In this document: positions 1-5,530 of the stretch, piece by piece
Position numbering within the stretch: position 1 is the stretch's first letter
How the letters are laid out: each line of letters begins with the position of its first letter
Assembly: GCA_016295665.1 (NCBI GenBank)
Contig: JAEDKS010000152.1
Location: 1 to 5,534 of the forward strand
DNA: 5,534 nt
DNA from: Clostridia bacterium
GTDB lineage: Bacteria > Bacillota > Clostridia > Christensenellales > Aristaeellaceae
Direction: 5' to 3'
Made by a program: the position numbers and the translations under genes
Notes under the pieces: generated by a model
Database searches by the model: none
The model's input: the letters and a program-made list of their open reading frames with translations, nothing else
Told to the model about the DNA's origin: nothing

Positions 1-217
1 CCTCGTGCAGGTCAAACACCCGGATGTTCGCCGCAGGGATGCCGCAGCGGAGCAGGTCGTTCATGCACTTGGGCAGCACGGCGATGGCGTCCGCGTCGAT
101 GGCGGCGGTGGGGATGAACAGCGCCCGGGCCTGCGCCGGGGGCTTGTCCAGCCAGGACAGAAACTGCGCCTGAAGCGCCGGGGCCTCCAGGCCGGTGGAT
201 GTCAGTAGCACACGCAT
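1..217 (-). CDS. Peptidase E-like (S51 family) protein, 3' end cut by the window edge
   Basis: 72 residues are visible from an ATG at 217-215, and the frame runs off the left edge without a stop. The N-terminus (MRVLLTSTGLEAP, then ALFIPTAAIDADA at about residues 32-44, then NIRVFDLHE at 64-72) has the layout of the peptidase S51 / class I glutamine amidotransferase-like fold: a first beta strand ending in a T-S turn, a second strand ending in FIPTAA, and a third strand VFDL. Known family members such as PepE hydrolyse Asp-X dipeptides with a catalytic Ser in a G-x-S-A-G turn. That turn would lie beyond the window, so activity cannot be judged. The start is fixed by AGGAGGAG at 230-223, which overlaps the stop codon of the upstream regulator gene, so the two are probably translationally coupled. 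A general class I amidotransferase-like protein without peptidase activity is the main alternative. Confidence 0.8.
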   Translation of the reverse strand, partial: MRVLLTSTGLEAPALQAQFLSWLDKPPAQARALFIPTAAIDADAIAVLPKCMNDLLRCGIPAANIRVFDLHE

Positions 218-222
218 GGTTT

Positions 223-230
223 CTCCTCCT
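223..230 (-). promoter_or_regulatory. Ribosome binding site overlapping the upstream stop codon
   Basis: AGGAGGAG ends 5 nt before the ATG at 217. Its first two bases are the last two of the TAG stop (231-229) of the helix-turn-helix gene. This arrangement suggests that ribosomes ending the regulator gene can re-initiate on the peptidase-like gene, keeping their output linked. Confidence 0.8.
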
Positions 231-840
231 ATTCACTCCAGTTCATGTGCTCGTCCGTGATGCCCTGCTCGCGGCAGGTCTGACGGACGCGCTCCCTCTC
301 CTGCGCGTTCCCGATGCGGTAGTGCAGGATGCTTCCGTGAAAGACGATGTACTTGATGTCCCCGGACTTGAAGTCCACAAACCAGCCGGTATCGCCGCTC
401 CGGGGCAGCAGCGCCTTCGACAGGTGGGAGGGCAGGTCGCGGTGGTCGCTGCTGAAGGTCAGGGCCGTCCAGTACCGGGGATGCCCCTCCGTGCGCCACA
501 GCTCCACCCGGTGGATGCGGAGCAGATCCAGCACGTTCTCGTCGGCGAGGCTCTCCTTGATGAGGATGCCCTCAAACAGCGCCTGCCGCGTATCCTGCAG
601 TGCGGAGTGTCCGCAGGGCACGCTGCGCGTCCCGTCCACGGACTGCTCGTCCCTGACCAGCACATCCACCGGCACGTGGAACAGCTCGCTGAGCAGCAGC
701 AGCTTCTCCAGCTCCGGCTGTGCCACGCCCGCCTCCCATTTGGAGACCGACTGCCGGCTCACCAGGCAGCGCTCCGCCAGCTCCTCCTGCGTCCAGCCTG
801 CGCCCCTGCGCAGCAGCCCCAGCTTCTCCGGTAACGTCAT
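229..840 (-). CDS. XRE-family helix-turn-helix regulator with a C-terminal domain of unknown function
   Basis: The chosen ATG at 840 gives 203 residues. An upstream in-frame ATG at 861 has no ribosome binding site and would lie at or before the predicted transcription start, while the 840 start is preceded by GGGAGGCAGGAG. Residues about 4-63 form a Cro/C1-type HTH domain: the turn is WTQEELAERCLVSRQ, the recognition helix is around SRQSVSKWE (28-36), and the fold closes with LSELFHVPVDVLV. A linker of about 30 residues follows. Residues about 101-203 form a second domain (LDLLRIHRVELW, YWTALTF, GWFVDFKSGDIKYIVF, HMNWSE) rich in alternating strands and aromatic residues. From memory, similar domains occur alone or fused in other Firmicutes, with no established function. 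No membrane segment is seen. It probably acts as a cytoplasmic DNA-binding regulator. The target is unknown, but the coupled peptidase-like gene and its own promoter are obvious candidates. Confidence 0.85.
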   Translation of the reverse strand: MTLPEKLGLLRRGAGWTQEELAERCLVSRQSVSKWEAGVAQPELEKLLLLSELFHVPVDVLVRDEQSVDGTRSVPCGHSALQDTRQALFEGILIKESLADENVLDLLRIHRVELWRTEGHPRYWTALTFSSDHRDLPSHLSKALLPRSGDTGWFVDFKSGDIKYIVFHGSILHYRIGNAQERERVRQTCREQGITDEHMNWSE

Positions 841-865
841 GCTCCTGCCTCCCTGTGTCATGGAT

Positions 866-898
866 AGAATACCATACTCCGCTCCGATGCGCCAGCAA
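866..898 (-). promoter_or_regulatory. Candidate promoter for the regulator/peptidase unit
   Basis: On the minus strand, TGGTATTCT (874-866) looks like an extended -10 element (TG-n-TATTCT). An alternative reading pairs TTGCTG (898-893) with TATGGT (876-871) across 16 nt. A perfect TTGACA lies at 919-914 but is too far from either -10 to pair with it. Transcription would start near 860, which supports translation from 840 rather than 861. The evidence is positional only. Confidence 0.4.
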
Positions 899-945
899 GG
901 TGCCGGTGCACTTTGTCAACCGTCAGGCGCGGAGCCCGTGAATGG

Positions 946-977
946 AAAAGCAGGAACCGCCGCGCCGCGATTCCTGC
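946..977 (-). terminator. Rho-independent terminator after the GGDEF gene
   Basis: GCAGGAATCGC (977-967) pairs with GCGGTTCCTGC (960-950) through 11 base pairs including one G-U, with a 6-nt loop GGCGCG, followed by TTTT (949-946). It begins 3 nt after the TAA stop of the GGDEF gene. It separates that gene from the downstream regulator unit, although the U-tract is short. Confidence 0.8.
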
Positions 978-980
978 CGT

Positions 981-2183
981 TTATCCCAACCCGACCTTCA
1001 GATCCTTCTTGTTCTGGTACATCTTCTCGTCCGCCTGACGGATGGCCTCCTCCAGCGGCAGATCATCCACGAACTGGTAGCCCGTCGCCACGAGGACGGG
1101 GTAGGGCGTGCTCTCGTTGGCCTGTTTCACCGCGCTGTGGAAGGCGGCAAAGGACGACTGGAACGCCTCGGCGGTCACGTTCTGCCCCAACACCGCGAAT
1201 TCGTCGCCGCCGATGCGGTAGCACTCGTACCCCTCGCCGAAGCTGCTCTGCAGCAGCTGTGCTACCTGCACCAGCGCCTCGTCGCCCTGCTGATGACCGA
1301 AGTCGTCGTTGATGCGCTTCAGGTCGTTCAGGTCCGCGATCAGCACCACCGTGGCGGGCAGCGGCTTCTGCTCCTCCAGCTCCCTGAGGCGGGTCATGTA
1401 GGCGGAGCGGTTCTTCAGCCCGGTCATCAGGTCGTTGTAGGCCGCCTGATAGTACTTCTCGTTGGCGATCTCCAGCTGCTGCTTGGTGAGCGTCAGCTCC
1501 TGCAGCGCCTTCTGCAGCTGCACGTAGTCCGGGGATTCCAGGGAGAAGGTCGCCACCAGCAGCATCAGCGCCACGATGGGCATGATCAGCAGCACGTCCG
1601 GGCAGACGAAGGTCTGCAGCAGCAGTCCCAGCAGGAACAGCCCGATGAACAGATAGCTGGACAGCTGCTGGGGGAAGCTGAGCCGCCGGCGGTTGATGAA
1701 CAGCGCCACCGACGTGCAGAGCACATAGTACATGGACGCGATGTGTTGCAGCATAAACAGGGGCCCATGGTAGTATTCGCCCTCGGGCGTGACGCCGAAC
1801 AGCCAGCCGGTGAACAGGTTCACCACCATCAACGCCTCCAGCACTGCCAGCAGCACCCGGTTGAAGCGCATGGCGATGTGCTTTCCGTCCTCGGGGATGA
1901 TGGCCCGCTCCACGTAGTCGTGCAGCAGGTGGCACAGGAGCAGTCCGCAGGAGAAGTAGCCCGTGTTGATCAGCAGCGTCAGCACCCGCATGCCCTGCAT
2001 CACGTTCGTGAAGGCGGAGAGCAGGTCGAACACCGTGGTCACGATCACCATCTGCGTCATCCGGCGGAAGAGCCGGTTCTTCTGGGTGTGCTTGGGCATG
2101 CACAGGCAGAGCTCGATGTAGATCAGGACGGTCAGGAACAGCGCGAACAGCTCATAATGAATGTTATAGGCCAGGGATGGCAA
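981..2183 (-). CDS. Membrane-bound GGDEF diguanylate cyclase
   Basis: This 400-residue protein probably makes the second messenger cyclic di-GMP from two GTP at the membrane. About seven hydrophobic segments fill the first half (roughly residues 8-28, 43-62, 67-88, 108-128, 145-163, 174-192 and 196-214). A predicted signalling helix follows (about 218-248), then a GGDEF domain from about 250 to the end. The domain entry is DLMTGLKNR (251-259). The metal/nucleotide region is ADLNDLKRINDDFGH (283-297), with D284 the expected metal ligand and N292 and D293 the expected guanine contacts. The active-site loop GGDEF (325-329) is intact, so the enzyme is expected to be active. The position of the usual inhibitory RxxD site reads GEGY (316-319), so product inhibition through that site looks absent. 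No EAL or HD-GYP domain is present. The start is a TTG, chosen because an in-frame stop lies just upstream and the ribosome binding site is near perfect. The next Met (29) would delete the first membrane segment. What the membrane part senses is unknown. Confidence 0.9.
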   Translation of the reverse strand: MPSLAYNIHYELFALFLTVLIYIELCLCMPKHTQKNRLFRRMTQMVIVTTVFDLLSAFTNVMQGMRVLTLLINTGYFSCGLLLCHLLHDYVERAIIPEDGKHIAMRFNRVLLAVLEALMVVNLFTGWLFGVTPEGEYYHGPLFMLQHIASMYYVLCTSVALFINRRRLSFPQQLSSYLFIGLFLLGLLLQTFVCPDVLLIMPIVALMLLVATFSLESPDYVQLQKALQELTLTKQQLEIANEKYYQAAYNDLMTGLKNRSAYMTRLRELEEQKPLPATVVLIADLNDLKRINDDFGHQQGDEALVQVAQLLQSSFGEGYECYRIGGDEFAVLGQNVTAEAFQSSFAAFHSAVKQANESTPYPVLVATGYQFVDDLPLEEAIRQADEKMYQNKKDLKVGLG

Positions 2184-2187
2184 GGGC

Positions 2188-2196
2188 GATCACCTC
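2188..2196 (-). promoter_or_regulatory. Ribosome binding site that fixes the TTG start of the GGDEF gene
   Basis: GAGGTGATC matches nine consecutive bases of the complement of the 16S rRNA 3' end and lies 4 nt before TTG at 2183-2181. An in-frame TGA at 2192-2190 excludes any start further upstream. The GTG inside this motif is in another frame and meets a stop after a few codons. Confidence 0.75.
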
Positions 2197-2232
2197 GATT
2201 CGGAACCTCCGGCAGCGGGGGGCTGGAGCGGC

Positions 2233-2241
2233 ATATTATCA
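2233..2241 (-). promoter_or_regulatory. Candidate extended -10 promoter of the GGDEF gene
   Basis: TGATAATAT on the minus strand reads as an extended -10 (TG-n-TAATAT) about 50 nt upstream of the TTG start. No good -35 is found at the usual distance. A tandem GAATTG-TT-GAATTG lies just upstream (2256-2243) and could be a regulator site or chance. Because the ribosomal operon ends at a terminator upstream, this gene needs its own promoter, and this is the best candidate in the gap. Confidence 0.45.
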
Positions 2242-2320
2242 CCAATTCAACAATTCGCGGTCCATCGATTTTTTCCTGCTTTTGGTGCGTATATTTTACC
2301 GCATGGAGGGGAGGAGAGTG

Positions 2321-2353
2321 AAAAAAGCCGCATCCTTGTGCGGAGGATGCGGC
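2321..2353 (-). terminator. Rho-independent terminator of the ribosomal protein/rpoA operon
   Basis: GCCGCATCC (2353-2345) pairs perfectly with GGATGCGGC (2335-2327) around a 9-nt loop, followed directly by six T residues (2326-2321). It lies about 50 nt past the rplQ stop and marks the end of the operon. Confidence 0.93.
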
Positions 2354-2403
2354 ATGTGCTTGCTTTGATGTGTGTACGATGATTTCAGAGAACGGAGCGG
2401 CTC

Positions 2404-2922
2404 TTACACCAGCTCGATGATGACCATTTCAGCCGCGTCACCACGACGGGGGCCCAGCTTGCAGATGCGGGTGTAGCCACCGTTGCAGTTCTTCTCGGCG
2501 TTGCGGGCCTTGTACTTGGGGCCGATCTCCCGGAACAGCTTCTCGGTCACGGGATGATTGGCATGGCCTTCCTTCATGCGCTCCTTGAAGTCGGCGATCT
2601 TCTCGTCGGGCTTCTTCTGCTCGGGAATGTCATACAGGTAGGCCATCACCAGACGACGGGCATGCAGCTTGCTCGGGGCGTCGTTGATCACGTCCAGGGT
2701 GATGAGCTGGCCCTTGTCGTTGTGAGTCTGCTTGGTGGTGGCAACGGTGTTGTCGCACTCCTTGACAGCCAGGGTGATCAGACGCTCAGCCACGCGGCGG
2801 ACTTCCTTGGCCTTGGCCTCGGTGGTCTCGATGCGGCCATACCAGAGCAGGTTGGTCACCTGGTTGCGCAGCAGCGCCTTACGCTGATCGGCGGTGCGAC
2901 CCAGCTTGCGTTGATGTGCCAT
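2404..2922 (-). CDS. rplQ: 50S ribosomal protein L17, enlarged form
   Basis: L17 is a large-subunit protein located near the peptide exit tunnel. Conserved blocks are present: the N-terminus HQRKLGRTADQRKALLRN (residues 3-20), RIETTEAKAKEVR (30-42), KLHARR (85-90), and the C-terminus GGYTRICKLGPRRGDAAEM (148-166) ending in IIELV. At 172 residues it is about 50 longer than a typical bacterial L17 such as the 120-residue Bacillus protein. By eye the extra length lies in two internal places: about 30 residues between ITLAV (49-53) and KLHARR, and about 16-20 residues in the stretch 97-125 (EQKKPDEKIADFKERMKEG). About five further residues precede GGYTR. The frame is open and the flanks are intact, so this is insertion rather than frameshift. 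The start has a strong AAGGAGG. It is the last gene of the operon, 78 nt after rpoA. Confidence 0.97.
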   Translation of the reverse strand: MAHQRKLGRTADQRKALLRNQVTNLLWYGRIETTEAKAKEVRRVAERLITLAVKECDNTVATTKQTHNDKGQLITLDVINDAPSKLHARRLVMAYLYDIPEQKKPDEKIADFKERMKEGHANHPVTEKLFREIGPKYKARNAEKNCNGGYTRICKLGPRRGDAAEMVIIELV

Positions 2923-2951
2923 GGGATTTTTCCTCCTTCACGGGCGAGGGG

Positions 2952-2980
2952 ACGGGCAGCCATGTGCGATGGGCAGCCGT
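2952..2980 (-). repeat. Short repeat in the rpoA-rplQ spacer
   Basis: GGGCAGCC occurs twice in the same orientation (2954-2961 and 2971-2978). The 12-base flanked arms 2952-2963 and 2969-2980 can also pair imperfectly (4 bp, a 4x4 internal loop with wobbles, 4 bp) around a 5-nt loop. There is no T-run after it, so it is not a terminator. A weak mRNA structure or chance are both possible. Confidence 0.35.
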
Positions 2981-3000
2981 CTCTGCAGTTCCGCCCAGTC

Positions 3001-3960
3001 TTATTCCTCGTTGGGCCGCAGACCGAGACCAAGCGCTTGCAGCTTCTGTTCGACCTCTTCCAAGCTCTTCCGGCCCAGATTGCGTACCTTCATCATATCT
3101 TCCTGATTGCGCGTCACCAACTCGGCAACCGTGTTGATGTTGGCACGCTTCAGGCAGTTATAGGCACGGACAGACAGATCCAGTTCCTCGATGGTCATCT
3201 CGAGCACCTTTTCCTTGCGGTCGTCCTCGGGCTGCACCATGCTCACCGGCATCACCTGATCCGTCAGGCTGACGAACAGGCTCAGATGCTTGGAGAGGAT
3301 GTTGGCAGCGCCGCTGATGGCCTCCTCGGGCTTCAGGGTGCCGTTCGTCCAGACCTCCAGAATCAGACGGTCATAGTCCGTGACCTGACCCACGCGGCAA
3401 TCCTCCACCGTGTAGTTCACCTTCCGGATGGGGGTGAAGATGCTGTCGATGGCGATGACGCCGATGGGCAGGTTGGGGTTCTTTTCCTTGTTCTTGTCCG
3501 CGCTCACATAGCCAGAGCCACGATCCAGGGTCATGGTCATCTGCAGGTGCGCGTCCTCATTCAGCGTAGCAATGTGCATATCGGGGTCGATGATCTCGAC
3601 TTCCTCGTCAGCCTTGATGTCGCCGGCGGTCACCTCACAGGGGCCCTTGGCGTCGATGACGATGGTCTTGGAGGCCACCTCGTCACCGTACATCTTGATA
3701 GCCAGACCCTTGATGTTCAGGATCAGCTCGGCTACATCTTCCTTCACGCCGGGCACGGTGGAAAACTCATGCTGCACACCCTCGATGTGCACAGACGAGA
3801 CCGCAGCTCCGGGGAGGGAGGACAGCAGCACGCGACGCATGGAATTGCCCAGGGTATGACCGAAGCCACGCTCCAGGGGCTCGACAACAAACTTGCCGTA
3901 GCAGCCATTCTGACCCACTTCCGCGCATTCGACGCGAACGTTTCCGATTTCCACGGTCAT
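3001..3960 (-). CDS. rpoA: DNA-directed RNA polymerase subunit alpha
   Basis: The alpha subunit dimerises to nucleate assembly of RNA polymerase and contacts promoter UP elements and activators. This 319-residue protein is full length. The N-terminal assembly domain (about 1-235) contains GFGHTLGNSMRRVLLSSLPG (32-51) and the dimer/beta-contact region with HEFSTVPGVKEDVAELILN (64-82). After a flexible linker around 240-252, the C-terminal domain (about 253-319) has LSVRAYNCLKR (262-272) and NLGRKSLEEV (294-303). R265, N268, C269, G296, K298 and S299 match the DNA-contacting residues of the E. coli protein and fall at the same numbers. The start at 3960 is preceded by GAGGAGG. It lies 104 nt downstream of rpsD, an unusually roomy gap that contains a large hairpin. 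Confidence 0.99.
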   Translation of the reverse strand: MTVEIGNVRVECAEVGQNGCYGKFVVEPLERGFGHTLGNSMRRVLLSSLPGAAVSSVHIEGVQHEFSTVPGVKEDVAELILNIKGLAIKMYGDEVASKTIVIDAKGPCEVTAGDIKADEEVEIIDPDMHIATLNEDAHLQMTMTLDRGSGYVSADKNKEKNPNLPIGVIAIDSIFTPIRKVNYTVEDCRVGQVTDYDRLILEVWTNGTLKPEEAISGAANILSKHLSLFVSLTDQVMPVSMVQPEDDRKEKVLEMTIEELDLSVRAYNCLKRANINTVAELVTRNQEDMMKVRNLGRKSLEEVEQKLQALGLGLRPNEE

Positions 3961-4004
3961 TTCGCTTACCCTCCTCTACTGGGTGATGGTTGAAGGGCAG
4001 TGCC

Positions 4005-4052
4005 GGCTGCGGGGCGGAGGGCGCATCCCGGGGGATGCCTTCCGCCGCAGCC
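4005..4052 (-). other. GC-rich hairpin in the rpsD-rpoA spacer
   Basis: On the transcript, GGCTGCGG (4052-4045) pairs with CCGCAGCC (4012-4005). Inside this, CGGA pairs with TCCG, and GCATCC pairs with GGATGC around a tight 4-nt loop. Small internal loops or bulges separate the three helices. The structure starts 12 nt after the rpsD stop and is followed by mixed sequence rather than a U-tract, so it does not look like an intrinsic terminator. Plausible roles are an RNA processing or stability element, or a barrier that tunes rpoA expression relative to the ribosomal genes. The pairing is read directly; the role is inferred. Confidence 0.65.
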
Positions 4053-4064
4053 ACGCCCCGACGA

Positions 4065-4661
4065 TTAGCGGGAGTAGAACTCGACGATCATGTTCTCGGC
4101 GATCTGCATGTCGATGTCGTCACGAGTGGGCAGAGCGACCACCTTGCCGGTCAGGTTCGCGGCATCGAAGGTCAGCCACTTGGGGGTCGCCACGCCGGTG
4201 CCCTCGCGCAGGCTCTTGAACATCTCCATCTCGGTGGAGCGCTGACGCAGGGTGATGACGTCGCCCACCTTCACGGAGTAGGAGGGGATGTCCACCTTCT
4301 GGCCGTTGACGCGGATGTGGCCGTGCACCACGATCTGGCGGGCCATGCGGCGGGTCTTGGCCAGGCCCAGACGGTACACCACGTTGTCCAGGCGCTGCTC
4401 GAGCAGCTGGAGCATGTTGTCACCGGTGACGCCCTTCATGTTGGTGGCCTTCTCGAAGTAGTGGCGGAACTGCTTCTCCAGCACGCCATACACGAACTTG
4501 ACCTTCTGCTTTTCCTTCATCTGGGTGCCGTACTCGGACACCTTCTTGCGGCGGTTGCCGCCGGGATTGCGGGTGGAATTCTTCTTGCCATAGCCCATGA
4601 CAGCCGGAGAAATATCAAAGCTCCGGCACTTCTTGGCGATCGGCTGCTTATTGATAGCCAT
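4065..4661 (-). CDS. rpsD: 30S ribosomal protein S4 (form without zinc cysteines)
   Basis: S4 is a primary 16S rRNA-binding protein that starts assembly of the 30S body and helps keep decoding accurate. Its 198 residues are close to the usual 200. The N-terminal region contains KKVSEYGTQMKEKQKVKFVYGVLEKQF (39-65). The S4 RNA-binding domain spans about 89-152, with RLDNVVYRLGLAKTRRMARQ (90-109) and HGHIRVNGQKVDIPSY (113-128). The C-terminus is IAENMIVEFYSR. Only one cysteine (C12) remains of the four used for zinc in many S4 proteins, placing it in the zinc-free class that is known in Clostridia. In E. coli S4 represses this operon by binding its leader; any such leader here would lie upstream of rpsM, outside the window. 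The gene is 27 nt downstream of rpsK, with GGAAGGAGG before its ATG. Confidence 0.98.
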   Translation of the reverse strand: MAINKQPIAKKCRSFDISPAVMGYGKKNSTRNPGGNRRKKVSEYGTQMKEKQKVKFVYGVLEKQFRHYFEKATNMKGVTGDNMLQLLEQRLDNVVYRLGLAKTRRMARQIVVHGHIRVNGQKVDIPSYSVKVGDVITLRQRSTEMEMFKSLREGTGVATPKWLTFDAANLTGKVVALPTRDDIDMQIAENMIVEFYSR

Positions 4662-4688
4662 TGTATTTACGTCCTCCTTCCTTGAACC

Positions 4689-5093
4689 TTACACGCGACG
4701 GCGCTTGGGCGGACGGCAGCCGTTGTGGGGGATGGGCGTCACGTCCTTGATCATGCTCACGTCCAGGCCGGCAGCCTGCAGGGAGCGGATGGCGGCCTCA
4801 CGGCCGGAGCCGGGGCCCTTCACATACACCTCGACCGTCTTGAGGCCATACTCCATGGCGGCCTTCGCGGCGGTCTCGGCAGCCGTCTGCGCGGCAAAGG
4901 GCGTGGACTTCTTGCTGCCGCGGAAACCAAGGCCACCGGAGGACGCCCAGGACAGAGCGTTGCCCTGCATGTCGGTAATGGTGACGATGGTGTTATTGAA
5001 AGAAGAACTGATGTGGGCGGCGCCGCGCTCAACCACGCGACGCTCCTTGCGCTTGCGCACAACCTTCTTCAGCTTGGATTGCTTGGGTGCCAT
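4689..5093 (-). CDS. rpsK: 30S ribosomal protein S11
   Basis: S11 sits in the platform of the 30S subunit near the mRNA exit site and contacts 16S rRNA. At 134 residues it is slightly longer than the typical 129, with a basic N-terminal tail (KQSKLKKVVRKRKERR). Diagnostic blocks are HISSSFNNTIVTITDMQGNA (27-46), WASSGGLGFRGSKKSTPFAAQ (49-69), VYVKGPGSGREAAIR (89-103) and the C-terminus PIPHNGCRPPKRRRV. The start ATG at 5093 follows GGAGG with a 9-nt spacer. It lies 59 nt after rpsM. A small 5-bp hairpin (GCCCG/CGGGC, 5124-5110) just before the ribosome binding site may affect initiation. Confidence 0.98.
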   Translation of the reverse strand: MAPKQSKLKKVVRKRKERRVVERGAAHISSSFNNTIVTITDMQGNALSWASSGGLGFRGSKKSTPFAAQTAAETAAKAAMEYGLKTVEVYVKGPGSGREAAIRSLQAAGLDVSMIKDVTPIPHNGCRPPKRRRV

Positions 5094-5152
5094 TGTATCA
5101 TCCCTCCGTGCCCGCTATTCGGGCTCAATTCATGAATGCTTGCGCCGCCGAA

Positions 5153-5530
5153 TTACTTCGTGGGCTTCTTCTTACCGGCAATGGTCTTCTTGGGGCCCTT
5201 GCGGGTACGGGCATTCTGCTTGGTGTTCTGACCGCGGACAGGCAGGCCGCGACGATGACGGATGCCGCGATAGCAGCCGATTTCCATCAGGCGCTTGATG
5301 TTCAGGCTGACCTCACGACGGAGATCGCCCTCCACCTTCAGGTGATGCTCGATGTAATCGCGGAGCTTGGAAATTTCGTTCTCGGAGAGATCCTTCACGC
5401 GGGTATCAGGATTGATGCCGATGTCAGCCAGCATCTTCTGAGAGGTGGTCAGGCCAATGCCGTAGATGTAGGTCAGGCCGACCTCAACGCGCTTTTCTCT
5501 GGGCAGGTCTACGCCCGCAATGCGTGCCAT
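5153..5530 (-). CDS. rpsM: 30S ribosomal protein S13
   Basis: S13 lies in the head of the 30S subunit, where it forms bridges to the 50S subunit and contacts P-site tRNA with its C-terminal tail. The 125-residue protein is complete: MARIAGVDLPREKRVEVGLTY at the N-terminus, the helical middle LSENEISKLRDYIE, then GCYRGIRHRRGLPVRGQ (84-100), NARTRKGPKK (106-115) and a lysine-rich tail. Only four bases precede its ATG in the window, so its ribosome binding site is not visible. It is the first visible gene of the run S13-S11-S4-alpha-L17. In related genomes infA and rpmJ usually lie immediately upstream, but that cannot be seen here. Confidence 0.98.
   Translation of the reverse strand: MARIAGVDLPREKRVEVGLTYIYGIGLTTSQKMLADIGINPDTRVKDLSENEISKLRDYIEHHLKVEGDLRREVSLNIKRLMEIGCYRGIRHRRGLPVRGQNTKQNARTRKGPKKTIAGKKKPTK

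Noticed and set aside
914..919. Perfect TTGACA (-35 consensus) on the minus strand
   Set aside because: No -10 element lies 16-18 nt downstream. The nearest -10-like sequences are about 37 or more nt away.
347..1312. 321-codon plus-strand open frame opposite the regulator gene and the end of the GGDEF gene
   Set aside because: The translation is Ser/Arg/Pro-rich with no domain and spans a terminator and a promoter region of real minus-strand genes.
942..2321. 459-codon open frame on the plus strand opposite the GGDEF gene
   Set aside because: The translation is low-complexity, rich in Gln, His, Val and Leu, with no recognisable domain. It is the mirror of a GC-rich gene whose minus-strand product has clear motifs.
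2318..2368. Plus-strand 16-codon reading frame from GTG with a GGAGGGG upstream, encoding a Cys-rich peptide (VKKAASLCGGCGMCLL)
   Set aside because: It lies almost entirely on the operon terminator hairpin, whose symmetry explains the sequence. There is no convincing promoter, so it is most likely chance.
2554..3993. 479-codon open frame on the plus strand opposite rplQ and rpoA
   Set aside because: It crosses two conserved genes and their spacer, and its His/Gln/Asp/Leu-rich translation is typical of antisense frames in GC-rich DNA.
5128..5137. Perfect 10-base palindrome ATTCATGAAT in the rpsM-rpsK spacer
   Set aside because: It is too short and isolated to support a regulator site, and is compatible with chance.
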